DNA from: Lachnospiraceae bacterium UBA7188
Lineage (GTDB): Bacteria > Bacillota > Clostridia > Lachnospirales > Lachnospiraceae
Assembly: GCA_002490995.1 (NCBI GenBank)
Contig: DKVC01000260.1
Coordinates: forward strand, 1-19,797
Reading direction: 5' to 3'
DNA: 19,797 bases
The notes beneath the pieces were generated by a model. That model was not told where the DNA came from. It worked only from the letters and a program-made list of their open reading frames with translations, and did no database searches. Positions 7,983 to 14,773 of this stretch are shown piece by piece; the stretch's first letter is position 1, and each line of letters starts with the position of its first letter. The translations under genes and the position numbers were made by a program.

Positions 7983-8011
7983 ATCATACCATTTTTTATT
8001 GGCAAAATCAA
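7983..8011 (-). promoter_or_regulatory. Promoter of the small ORF and dcd
   Basis: On the minus strand TTGATT (8006-8011) and TATGAT (7983-7988) are separated by 17 bases. Each is close to consensus. Transcription would start near 7976. Two direct TTTAACGTTAC repeats lie 25-50 bases further upstream. Confidence 0.7.
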
Positions 8012-8035
8012 GAATCTTTACGGAATGCCATTTGT

Positions 8036-8059
8036 TTTAACGTTACGCTTTAACGTTAC
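8036..8059 (-). repeat. Direct repeat TTTAACGTTAC x2, candidate binding site
   Basis: TTTAACGTTAC occurs at 8036-8046 and again at 8049-8059, each containing the palindrome AACGTT. The pair lies about 60-83 bases before the predicted dcd transcription start, an activator-like position, and just after the stop of the leucine-rich-repeat gene. No matching regulator is known to me. Confidence 0.4.
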
Positions 8060-8074
8060 CGGATAAGTATGAAG

Positions 8075-10015
8075 TCACGGAAATACAATTGTCCCTCCCC
8101 CATACCACACGGTCCTGATATCCTTCAGCTTCTGCAGCTCCTTCAGGCTGGTGACGGGGTTGTCTCTGATATCCAGGTGCTGCAGACGGGGCAGCTTTTC
8201 CGTGAAGGCAATGTCCTCCAGTCCCAGAGATTTCAGATACAGTTCCGTCAAATTCGGAAAACAGTCAAACAATTCGTAATGTTCCGATAACCTGACTTCT
8301 TCCGCACCTTCCTCCCCGGGATTGCTTACAATGCGGATTCCGTTCATGGACAAAACCTCCAGATTTCCGTTTACCGGAAGCTGCGCAAAGTCTATGCCCA
8401 CCCTGCACCGATCCAGGCACAGGCTTTTCAGAGACGGAATACCGAATACCTCTTCTATATTGCCGTTGACGGTAACATCCTGCAGATGAAGCGACGTCAG
8501 TTTCGACAGCCCTGTCAAGGGTGTCAGTGACTCTACCGTCGTAGAAAAACGGTGTATCTCCAATGTATCCAGTTCCGTCATGGCACAAACCGCATCCAGC
8601 TGCGCCCCCGAACAGTGATCCAGAAAGAGGGAAATCACACTTCCGGCATCCTTCAGGGGTGACAGGTCGTCCACATCCTTCAGGGAAAGCCGCTCCAGCT
8701 TTGCCAGCTTTTCAAAGGAAGGAAGCTTCCCACCGTGTCCCATTTCAAGCGTCAGTTCTTCCAGTTCAGTAAGCTTCCCAATGACGGAATAGTCTTCAAT
8801 CATGGAATTTCCCGTCAGGTTCAACAGGGTAAGCCTGGGGCATTCCTGCAGCACATCCAGAGATTTTATCCGGCTTCCCTCAATGCTGAGACTGGTCAGC
8901 CGTCTCATAGAACCGACGAAGTCAATGTTTTCCAGCGAATCGGATGCAATTTTCAGCCATTCCAGATTCCCCAGAGATAACAGCGGGCTGTAATCGGTCA
9001 AAACGTCGCATTCCTCCAGCATCAGTCCCTGCAGTGCAGGAAATTTCACCAGTGCGGAGATATCCTCCAGCGCCCTGTAATCCACGGTAAGATATGCCAG
9101 GTTCGGAAAATACTCTATTCCATCCAGATTTCCTTCCCCTGCACTCTCTGTTCTCCCTCCGCTCTTCGCTTCGCTCTGTCCGGCTGCCCCGTCTGCAATG
9201 CCCAGTTCCGTTATCAATTCCGGATAAGGAATGATATTTGCCATCTCTTTAACGCTATTCCGTGTATACACTCCGAAAAGCCGCTCCAGTCCCTGTAAAT
9301 CGTCGGCATTCAGCTCTCTGTCAATGGAAATCCACTCCAGACCGGTAAAGACAGATAAGTCTGCCGTATCCAGCTCTGTTTCCTCTCCGTATGACATTGT
9401 CTGGACGGCGCCATGATTCAGCTGAAATGCAACGGTTTTCTCCGAAGTATCGATCTGCAGGGATGTAAGTTCGGCATATTCCTCCGCCGTAATGGATTCA
9501 TAGTTCTTCTCCCATATATTACCTGCCACCTGCCGGAAAAAATCAGACCCGGGCAGTCTTGTTTCTGACGCGTTTGTCGTTTCTTTATTGTGGGTCCTCT
9601 CACTGCTTTCATTTTCACCCGATACGCCTGATATGCCAGGTAATTCTGCGCTTTTCCGGCTTTCCTCCGTTTTTGACGCATTTGTCATTTCTTCCGTGTT
9701 CGGTTTTTCTGACTTATTTGTCATATTCTTCGGGTTATTCTTCAGAATCTGTTCCAGAATCCTGTTTTGCTCTTCAAAAACCTTTTTCCTTTTTCTGTTA
9801 CTATTTTCCCCGGTATTTTTTTCTGCTTTTTCAATTTTACCTGAAATACCGTCTGTCCGGCTCGCCGGTTCTGCTGTTGCCCTGTAAGCAGCTGTTACAT
9901 CCTGACACGGAATCAGCTCTGCCGGAAGTGCCATACAAATGCATCCCAGCACCGCTGCTGCCAAATGTGTTCTCCCTCTGCTGCCGGCTTTTCTCTCTTC
10001 TTTTTTATCCATCAT
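8075..10015 (-). CDS. Exported leucine-rich-repeat protein
   Basis: This 646-residue protein has an N-terminal basic stretch (KKEERKAGSRGR) followed by a hydrophobic segment (LAAAVLGCICMALPAEL, about 18-34), consistent with a Sec signal peptide. Residues ~55-155 are a charged, disordered-looking linker with repeated MTN/TNAS/TEE words. A small folded region follows, then from ~300 to the end come at least twelve irregular leucine-rich repeats of internalin-like type (for example LTSLSIEGSRIKSLDVL, LTELYLKSLGLEDIAF, LQHLDIRDNPVTSLKEL). Such repeats usually bind proteins. No LPXTG sorting signal, membrane anchor or enzyme domain is visible, so it may be secreted or held non-covalently. The ATG at 10015 follows GGGAGAG with good spacing; the one at 10051 has no ribosome binding site. 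It lies 140 bases after gatD. Confidence 0.75.
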   Translation of the reverse strand: MMDKKEERKAGSRGRTHLAAAVLGCICMALPAELIPCQDVTAAYRATAEPASRTDGISGKIEKAEKNTGENSNRKRKKVFEEQNRILEQILKNNPKNMTNKSEKPNTEEMTNASKTEESRKSAELPGISGVSGENESSERTHNKETTNASETRLPGSDFFRQVAGNIWEKNYESITAEEYAELTSLQIDTSEKTVAFQLNHGAVQTMSYGEETELDTADLSVFTGLEWISIDRELNADDLQGLERLFGVYTRNSVKEMANIIPYPELITELGIADGAAGQSEAKSGGRTESAGEGNLDGIEYFPNLAYLTVDYRALEDISALVKFPALQGLMLEECDVLTDYSPLLSLGNLEWLKIASDSLENIDFVGSMRRLTSLSIEGSRIKSLDVLQECPRLTLLNLTGNSMIEDYSVIGKLTELEELTLEMGHGGKLPSFEKLAKLERLSLKDVDDLSPLKDAGSVISLFLDHCSGAQLDAVCAMTELDTLEIHRFSTTVESLTPLTGLSKLTSLHLQDVTVNGNIEEVFGIPSLKSLCLDRCRVGIDFAQLPVNGNLEVLSMNGIRIVSNPGEEGAEEVRLSEHYELFDCFPNLTELYLKSLGLEDIAFTEKLPRLQHLDIRDNPVTSLKELQKLKDIRTVWYGGGTIVFP

Positions 10016-10074
10016 AGCGTATCTCTCCCTGCTTTCCTGTCCGTATCCCATTATTTTTGTGCTGTGCTGATGTT

Positions 10075-10095
10075 AGGAATTGTGCAGAAATAACT
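10075..10095 (+). repeat. Dispersed repeat, family B half copy
   Basis: AGGAATTG followed by GAAATAACT resembles one arm of the hairpin at 14698-14760. It lies between gatD and the leucine-rich-repeat gene. Confidence 0.4.
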
Positions 10096-10155
10096 TTTAA
10101 CTGTAATAAGCCGAAAGCTGAATTCTGCGTTGATATCCAGCGCAAAACACAAAGG

Positions 10156-10887
10156 TTATTTCGTATGTGAAGGTGTAAACCGCTCCACGATATTCCGATT
10201 GGCTCTATGCTCCTGCACGTCTGCAAGCGGTTCCAGCACAATCTCTTTCCCATACCTGCGCTTCAGCGCTCTCTCCAGAAGCCAGTCGCAGACCTCCGGA
10301 TTCTTCGGAAGCAGCGGCCCGTGCAGATAGGTGGCGATGAGATTTTTGTATACAATCCCCTCATAATCGCCGTTCCCCGTATTACCATGCCCGAAAAGCA
10401 CTTTTCCAAAGGGCGTATAATCCCCGATTTCCGTCCGCCCGGCATGATTTTCAAATCCCACTATGGGAGTGGAAAAACAGGGACTCTCCAGCACCACATT
10501 GCCCACCAGGCGCCCCGGCTTCCACTCCGTGCAGATATCCAGGATTCCCAGCCCCTCTATGGTCTTCGTTTCCGTCCTGTAATAGTTTCCGAGCAGCTGG
10601 TAGGCAGCGCACACTGCCAACACTACACCTCCGTCTTCCACATAAGCCCTGAAATCATCCCTGATTCCCCTCAGATGCCCGGCAGCCATCTCCTGTCCCC
10701 TGTCGGAACCGCCTCCCCAGCAGACGATATCCAGCCGGGCAAAATCAACCTTCTCCCCAGCCGGCAGCGGAACCACCTCCGCCTCTATCCCACGCCACTG
10801 AAGACGTTTCAAAAGACACTGCACATTGCCCCTGTCGCCGTACAGATTGAACAGTTCCGGGTACAGATGCCCTATTGCCAGTTTCAT
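10156..10887 (-). CDS. gatD: Lipid II isoglutaminyl synthase, glutaminase subunit GatD
   Basis: This class I glutamine amidotransferase of the CobB/CobQ type releases ammonia from glutamine for MurT. The complex converts the alpha-carboxyl of D-glutamate in lipid II to the amide (D-isoglutamine). The 243 residues show the start MKLAIGHLYPELFNLYGDRGN, the nucleophile C93 in VCAAYQLLG, and H189 in YLHGPLLPKNP. These match closely the catalytic Cys/His positions of staphylococcal GatD. Its ATG overlaps the murT stop by four bases (ATGA), pointing to coupled translation and equal subunit amounts. It acts in the cytoplasm on membrane-bound lipid II. Confidence 0.94.
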   Translation of the reverse strand: MKLAIGHLYPELFNLYGDRGNVQCLLKRLQWRGIEAEVVPLPAGEKVDFARLDIVCWGGGSDRGQEMAAGHLRGIRDDFRAYVEDGGVVLAVCAAYQLLGNYYRTETKTIEGLGILDICTEWKPGRLVGNVVLESPCFSTPIVGFENHAGRTEIGDYTPFGKVLFGHGNTGNGDYEGIVYKNLIATYLHGPLLPKNPEVCDWLLERALKRRYGKEIVLEPLADVQEHRANRNIVERFTPSHTK

Positions 10888-12311
10888 GACACCGCACCTT
10901 CTCTCCCTGTGGACATCATTCTTCGCCCCGCTCCTCCGGTTCTGCGCCCGTCCTGCACTGCCCCTCCCGTCCCAGCGGACTGCAGCTCTCCCAGCATCCG
11001 GTTCGTCCTGTACAGACCGGAATAGTTTGTGATTATGTACAGATTCTTACTTCCTTTCGTTGTAAGCTCTTCCACGGTATGTCGCATATTCCGTGTGGAA
11101 GCACATGGAATTCCGTCATATTTCAGGCACAGTTCCATATCGTCGCAGCGTGCCCCCCCTGCCGTGACCGTGGCGGTATTGGCGCCTGCCAGATAATGGT
11201 AGTCCACATCCCAGAGCCAGGACACATCCTCCCCGTCCAGCCTGGTGTCATTGATCTGAATCACCACGTCCTTGGGCTCCGGGTCTTTCATCAGCAGGAA
11301 TATCTTCTGCTGGAACCCGATGGGATTCTTTGCCAGATAAAGCTGCACCCGGGCCTCCTTTATGTGAAAGATACTCTCCCGCTGATTCCCGTAATCAAAA
11401 CCGGCAATCATTTCACCGAACTTCTCCCCTGGCGCATCTGCCGCATACAGGGCCGTGTAGGCGGAAAGCGTATTATACACATTGTAGGGGGCACGCGCTC
11501 CGCACTCCACCTGCATTCCGTCCAGCGTAAAAGAGCACCTCCCCTTCTTCCATGCAATATCCGCCGCGCTGACATCCGGCCGGGGACGTTCCAGGCCGCA
11601 TTTGGGACAACGATATACGCCCAACTGCCCGTATTGGAAAAAAGCATATTCCAGCCTGTTCCCGCAAACCGGGCAGAAAATCATCTCTGCGGTTCCTACG
11701 GGAATATCCTCACCCATCTTCTCGCTGATTCCATAGGTGAGCACGGGATTGGCACATCCCTCACGCAGCGCCCAGGAGCAGATATCGTCCACATTCACCA
11801 CCAGTACCGCCTGCGGCACTTCCTGAACCGCTCTCCGAATCCTGTCGCAGATAATGTCCACCTCGCCGGTCCGATCCAGCTGGTCCCTGAAAACGTTGGT
11901 GACAATGACGCAGTCCGGCTTAAGCCCCGGAAAAATGCCTAAGCTGGCCATTTCGTCCACTTCTATGCAGGCATAATCCACATCCAGCCTGCCGCCTTTC
12001 CCACTGGCCAGGACAAATGCCGTGATAACGCCGTCCAGCAGGTTGGCGCCCATTTTATTGTACAGAACCTTCCGCCCCTCTGCCTTCAGCGCATGATATA
12101 TGATACTGTTTGTAGTCGTCTTTCCGTTAGTTCCCGTCACGGCTATGATCTTGCCGCGGACCATGCGGGACATCACGGAGAGGATATCCGGGTCAATCCG
12201 CCTCGCCAGGAAGCCTGGAAACGCGGAGCCGCTTCCCCTGCCCGTCCTCTGAATGGCCTTATATGCCAGTTTTGCGCCAAATATGGCTAATCTGCTTCTT
12301 AATCTCATCAT
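10884..12311 (-). CDS. murT: Lipid II isoglutaminyl synthase, Mur-ligase subunit MurT
   Basis: This Mur-ligase-like ATPase activates the D-glutamate carboxyl of lipid II and accepts ammonia from GatD. The 475 residues contain the P-loop VTGTNGKTTT (58-67), EVDE (117-120), a Cys4 zinc ribbon (C213, C216, C235, C238; CPVCG and CPKCG) inserted in the central domain as in other MurT, and a C-terminal DUF1727 domain with DGEDVSWLWDVD. The last ~35 residues are Gly/Arg-rich and look like a disordered extension. The ATG at 12311 follows AAGGAGG; a second ATG is adjacent. A promoter is found at 12447-12475. Together with gatD it forms a two-gene operon for peptidoglycan amidation. Confidence 0.95.
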   Translation of the reverse strand: MMRLRSRLAIFGAKLAYKAIQRTGRGSGSAFPGFLARRIDPDILSVMSRMVRGKIIAVTGTNGKTTTNSIIYHALKAEGRKVLYNKMGANLLDGVITAFVLASGKGGRLDVDYACIEVDEMASLGIFPGLKPDCVIVTNVFRDQLDRTGEVDIICDRIRRAVQEVPQAVLVVNVDDICSWALREGCANPVLTYGISEKMGEDIPVGTAEMIFCPVCGNRLEYAFFQYGQLGVYRCPKCGLERPRPDVSAADIAWKKGRCSFTLDGMQVECGARAPYNVYNTLSAYTALYAADAPGEKFGEMIAGFDYGNQRESIFHIKEARVQLYLAKNPIGFQQKIFLLMKDPEPKDVVIQINDTRLDGEDVSWLWDVDYHYLAGANTATVTAGGARCDDMELCLKYDGIPCASTRNMRHTVEELTTKGSKNLYIITNYSGLYRTNRMLGELQSAGTGGAVQDGRRTGGAGRRMMSTGREGAVS

Positions 12312-12446
12312 GAAAGCATTCCTCCTTCCCGTATCTTCTTAATGTCTTCTTTACGGCATGCTGAAAAGAAGTGATCCCCTGACCTTTGCATCGGACAACT
12401 TTCCATGTTCTCCTGCCAGCATTATCAACCCTGTGATGACCTCATT

Positions 12447-12475
12447 ATAATAGCCAGATGTAACTCAGGCGTAAA
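12447..12475 (-). promoter_or_regulatory. Probable murT-gatD promoter
   Basis: On the minus strand TTTACG (12470-12475) and TATTAT (12447-12452) are 17 bases apart. The leader to murT would be about 130 bases. A 15-base AT palindrome, AAATTATTATAATTT, lies upstream at 12499-12513; it differs from the inverted repeats at the blaI promoter. Confidence 0.55.
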
Positions 12476-12572
12476 TTCCCGGCTAAGATTTTCCTAATAA
12501 ATTATTATAATTTCCGTTTCAATCCATTTCTCCAACAGCCGGACATACAGCTGACGCCGCGAGCATATTTTT

Positions 12573-14084
12573 TCATTGACCGGGATAAGCCTGACTCGCC
12601 AGGACATTGCCTTCACGATCGATATAGGTTACTGTCAGTATGCGCACACTGGCCGGGCCGATAATGTCAGTGCAGTAGAGAGACCTCTGTTCCTGAAATT
12701 GATCCGTCATTGCTTCCAGCTGTTGTGCAAGCTCATCTTCTATGCCCTCAGTCAGAAGACTGTCGTCCTCATATCTGACTGTTACCTCTAATATGTCGTC
12801 CCCTCTGACTTCGATTTCCACCGACATCCCTTCACCTGCTAGATACGCAAAGTCCTCACACAGCGCTTTGTGCCCGGCAAAAGAATTATAATAGTCCAGC
12901 AAAAGCGGATTCCACCACAGATAAAACTCCTCTTCCTCGGAAGTGGAATACACCGTTTCTGCCGGGTAATCGCTGCCTGAAGGTTCTGCTTCGGAAGAGT
13001 GGAATTCAGAGCCGTCTTCTGTACTTTCTTTCGGAATGGAACAGCCCACCAGCGTTCCCAGGCTGACTGTCAGAATAATGGTACAAATCAATACGGCCGC
13101 TCCGTTTTTCTTTGCGGTCTTCCCTAAAATATTTTGGAATCGTCTTTTCATGATATGCCTGCCTCCATAAAACCCCGTGGATAAAGCAGTTTCCCTTGCC
13201 TTCTGCTTGTGAATGGCAAACAATAGTGTCTCTGTATACGCTTTCCGCGCATCATAATCCATCCCCTGTATAACTCTCTCATCACAGGACAATTCCATAT
13301 CAAACGCCGCTTCCTTCCGCATGATCCAGACCAGCGGATTAAACCAGTGAACCGCATTTGCTGCAACAAAAAGCAGCTTAATCCAGGTATCTCCCCGTTT
13401 CAAATGGCTTAATTCATGTTTCAGAATAAAGTAATATTCTTCCCTGGAATACGCTTCTCCCATACCGTACTGTTCTTCCGGCAAGACCAAAAGACGGTTA
13501 AAAAAACCTATCATCATGGGACTTGCAGTCCCTGCATATTCTACAATCTTCACTCTGCACCTGATATGCAATTCCCGTTTCAATTTCAGCAGCAGGCACA
13601 GAATATCCCTGTCCCTCACACTCTTTCCCCTTTTCAGAATCCGGTGTTTAAATAAAAAATAGCTGATTAAATGCACTGACAGGAAAAGCAGGCTGACAGC
13701 CACCCATACCCAGGCGATGATATCCAACATGGAAATATTGCCGCCCGCTTTTTCAGGCTGTGCAGAGACCGGGGCAGCTATTTGCGCCGGCAGCTCCAGA
13801 ATAAACTGCCTGCGGGCTGTCCCGAACGTCAACATATCTGCGGGCGTCTGTACAGATTCCGATGACGTCAACGTTTCCCTTTGCAGCTGAATGCCTGTAT
13901 CGGACCGCCTGTCATTTTCCACTACAGGTATCATCAACCTCAGTGCCAGCACGATCCAAATCCAGTATTTCCACTTTGCGGCATACCGTCTGTTCAGGAA
14001 CGGAGCCAGCAGAAGCAATAAAACGATAATCAGGCTGACGGATATTGAACTCTCGAAAAAAGAAAGAAAGATACTTGTTATCAT
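12573..14084 (-). CDS. BlaR1-like M56 membrane metalloprotease with a DUF4854-like outer domain
   Basis: This protein has the BlaR1/MecR1 layout: hydrophobic segments at about 9-29, 38-53, 121-145 and 329-347, with a cytoplasmic M56 zinc protease between the third and fourth. The protease carries HELSH (223-227) and a downstream ELSCDER (264-270) supplying the third ligand. In BlaR1 a signal activates the protease, which leads to loss of the repressor. The outer part (349-503) is not the ~250-residue penicillin-binding domain of BlaR1. It is an acidic linker plus ~95 residues (MSVEIEVRGDD to YIDREGNVLASQAY) that resemble DUF4854 lipoproteins. The last membrane segment ends LVGC (C348), a lipobox-like motif. 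The start overlaps the blaI stop by four bases, so the pair is co-translated. The ligand is unknown. Confidence 0.85.
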   Translation of the reverse strand: MITSIFLSFFESSISVSLIIVLLLLLAPFLNRRYAAKWKYWIWIVLALRLMIPVVENDRRSDTGIQLQRETLTSSESVQTPADMLTFGTARRQFILELPAQIAAPVSAQPEKAGGNISMLDIIAWVWVAVSLLFLSVHLISYFLFKHRILKRGKSVRDRDILCLLLKLKRELHIRCRVKIVEYAGTASPMMIGFFNRLLVLPEEQYGMGEAYSREEYYFILKHELSHLKRGDTWIKLLFVAANAVHWFNPLVWIMRKEAAFDMELSCDERVIQGMDYDARKAYTETLLFAIHKQKARETALSTGFYGGRHIMKRRFQNILGKTAKKNGAAVLICTIILTVSLGTLVGCSIPKESTEDGSEFHSSEAEPSGSDYPAETVYSTSEEEEFYLWWNPLLLDYYNSFAGHKALCEDFAYLAGEGMSVEIEVRGDDILEVTVRYEDDSLLTEGIEDELAQQLEAMTDQFQEQRSLYCTDIIGPASVRILTVTYIDREGNVLASQAYPGQ

Positions 14085-14467
14085 TGCTCATCCTCCAGCT
14101 GATCCAAGAACTCCCTGAGCTCTTTCACATCAGAATCCTTAATTGCTTTATCACTATACAGTGCCGCTACCATATTCCGGATTGAATTATTGTACAGCTT
14201 CTCAAGAAAATGTCTGCTTGCACCGGCTTTGTATTCATTTTCCAAAATAATTGAAGTATAGAGATTACTTCCCGTTGAACGGTCACAGTTGACAAATCCT
14301 TTATCAGACAGCCGTGCCAGCGAAGTCATCAGGGTAGAAAGCTGCCATTTTCTCCGCCCCTGCAATTCTTTTAAAACATAATTCGAAGTAACTGGTTTTC
14401 CGCTGTTCCAGATTACCTGCATGATTTCCAGTTCTGCCTCACCCAGCTTTTTCAGATTGTTACTCAT
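14081..14467 (-). CDS. BlaI/MecI family transcriptional repressor
   Basis: This is a winged-helix repressor of the BlaI/MecI/CopY family, which binds inverted repeats as a dimer. The 128 residues show the family start LGEAELEIMQVIWNSGKPVTSNYVLKEL, the recognition region WQLSTLMTSLARLSDKGFV (41-59), and a C-terminal dimerisation helix (KDSDVKELREFLDQLEDEQ). The ATG at 14467 follows AGGAGGT at eight bases; the ATG at 14494 has no ribosome binding site and lies at the end of the operator. The downstream M56 protease is its likely partner. The dyads over its promoter suggest that it represses its own operon. The real target set is unknown. Confidence 0.92.
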   Translation of the reverse strand: MSNNLKKLGEAELEIMQVIWNSGKPVTSNYVLKELQGRRKWQLSTLMTSLARLSDKGFVNCDRSTGSNLYTSIILENEYKAGASRHFLEKLYNNSIRNMVAALYSDKAIKDSDVKELREFLDQLEDEQ

Positions 14468-14494
14468 AGAATGGTACCTCCTGTCATTATTCAT

Positions 14495-14534
14495 TTGTAT
14501 AATGTATTATACAATCGTATAATATCGTTGTCAA
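14495..14534 (-). promoter_or_regulatory. Consensus promoter overlapped by BlaI-type operators
   Basis: On the minus strand TTGACA (14529-14534) and TATAAT (14506-14511) are 17 bases apart, a perfect sigma-A promoter. A perfect dyad with nine-base arms, TTGTATAATGTATTATACAA, spans 14495-14514. A second, ATTATAC-AATC-GTATAAT, spans 14506-14523 and shares its central half-site. Binding would cover the -10 and spacer, as expected for auto-repression by the adjacent BlaI-like protein. Confidence 0.8.
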
Positions 14535-14697
14535 ACAATATCTTTCTTTTTTCAACTTCAAAATATTCTGAAAAAAGATTTTATATGTCCTGTTTTGTTA
14601 CTGTGACTGAATCATTGGCGAAAAGCCGACGCAGGTATATTACCTGCCATGAATTAGATACAACTGCCGAAAAAAGATGCGATGTGTCCAAAAGGTA
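14535..14697. other. Spacer between DUF2264 gene and blaI promoter
   Basis: No convincing gene lies here. The stretch holds a perfect seven-base-stem hairpin GCAGGTA-TAT-TACCTGC near 14630-14646 and a small GGC-GAAAA-GCC stem next to it. Neither is followed by a T-run. It does not fit a riboswitch class I can recognise. Together with the hairpin repeat at 14698-14760 it makes up the gap between the two genes. Confidence 0.4.
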
Positions 14698-14760
14698 AGG
14701 AATTGCCTACAAATAACTGCTGCAAGTATAAATTGCAGCGGTTATTTTCCGACAATTCCT
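14698..14760. repeat. 63-base hairpin element, possible terminator
   Basis: The outer arms AGGAATTG (14698-14705) and CAATTCCT (14753-14760) enclose an inner 14-pair stem, AATAACTGCTGCAA (14712-14725) with TTGCAGCGGTTATT (14733-14746), and a seven-base loop. It lies directly after the DUF2264 stop codon on the minus strand. A half-like copy occurs at 10075-10095 and another at 19138-19161. It may end transcription, though the T-run is short in both directions. Confidence 0.55.
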
Positions 14761-14773
14761 AATTCAGGTTCTT

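Noticed and set aside
9920..10015. Lipobox VLGC in the leucine-rich-repeat protein
   Set aside because: The hydrophobic stretch before the Cys is only about six residues and continues past it, so an ordinary signal peptide fits better.
12447..12513. BlaI operator at the murT promoter
   Set aside because: The AT palindrome and TATTAT lack the TTGTATAAT/ATTATACAA half-sites seen at the blaI promoter.
14590..14697. Resemblance of GCGAAAAGCCGACGCA to part of a cyclic-di-GMP (GEMM) riboswitch
   Set aside because: The essential AGGGCAAACC block, the conserved bases after GACGCA and the receptor helix are missing, and no plus-strand gene follows.
14471..14698. 75-codon plus-strand ORF over the blaI promoter
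   Set aside because: It runs through the operators and promoter, has no ribosome binding site and resembles no protein.
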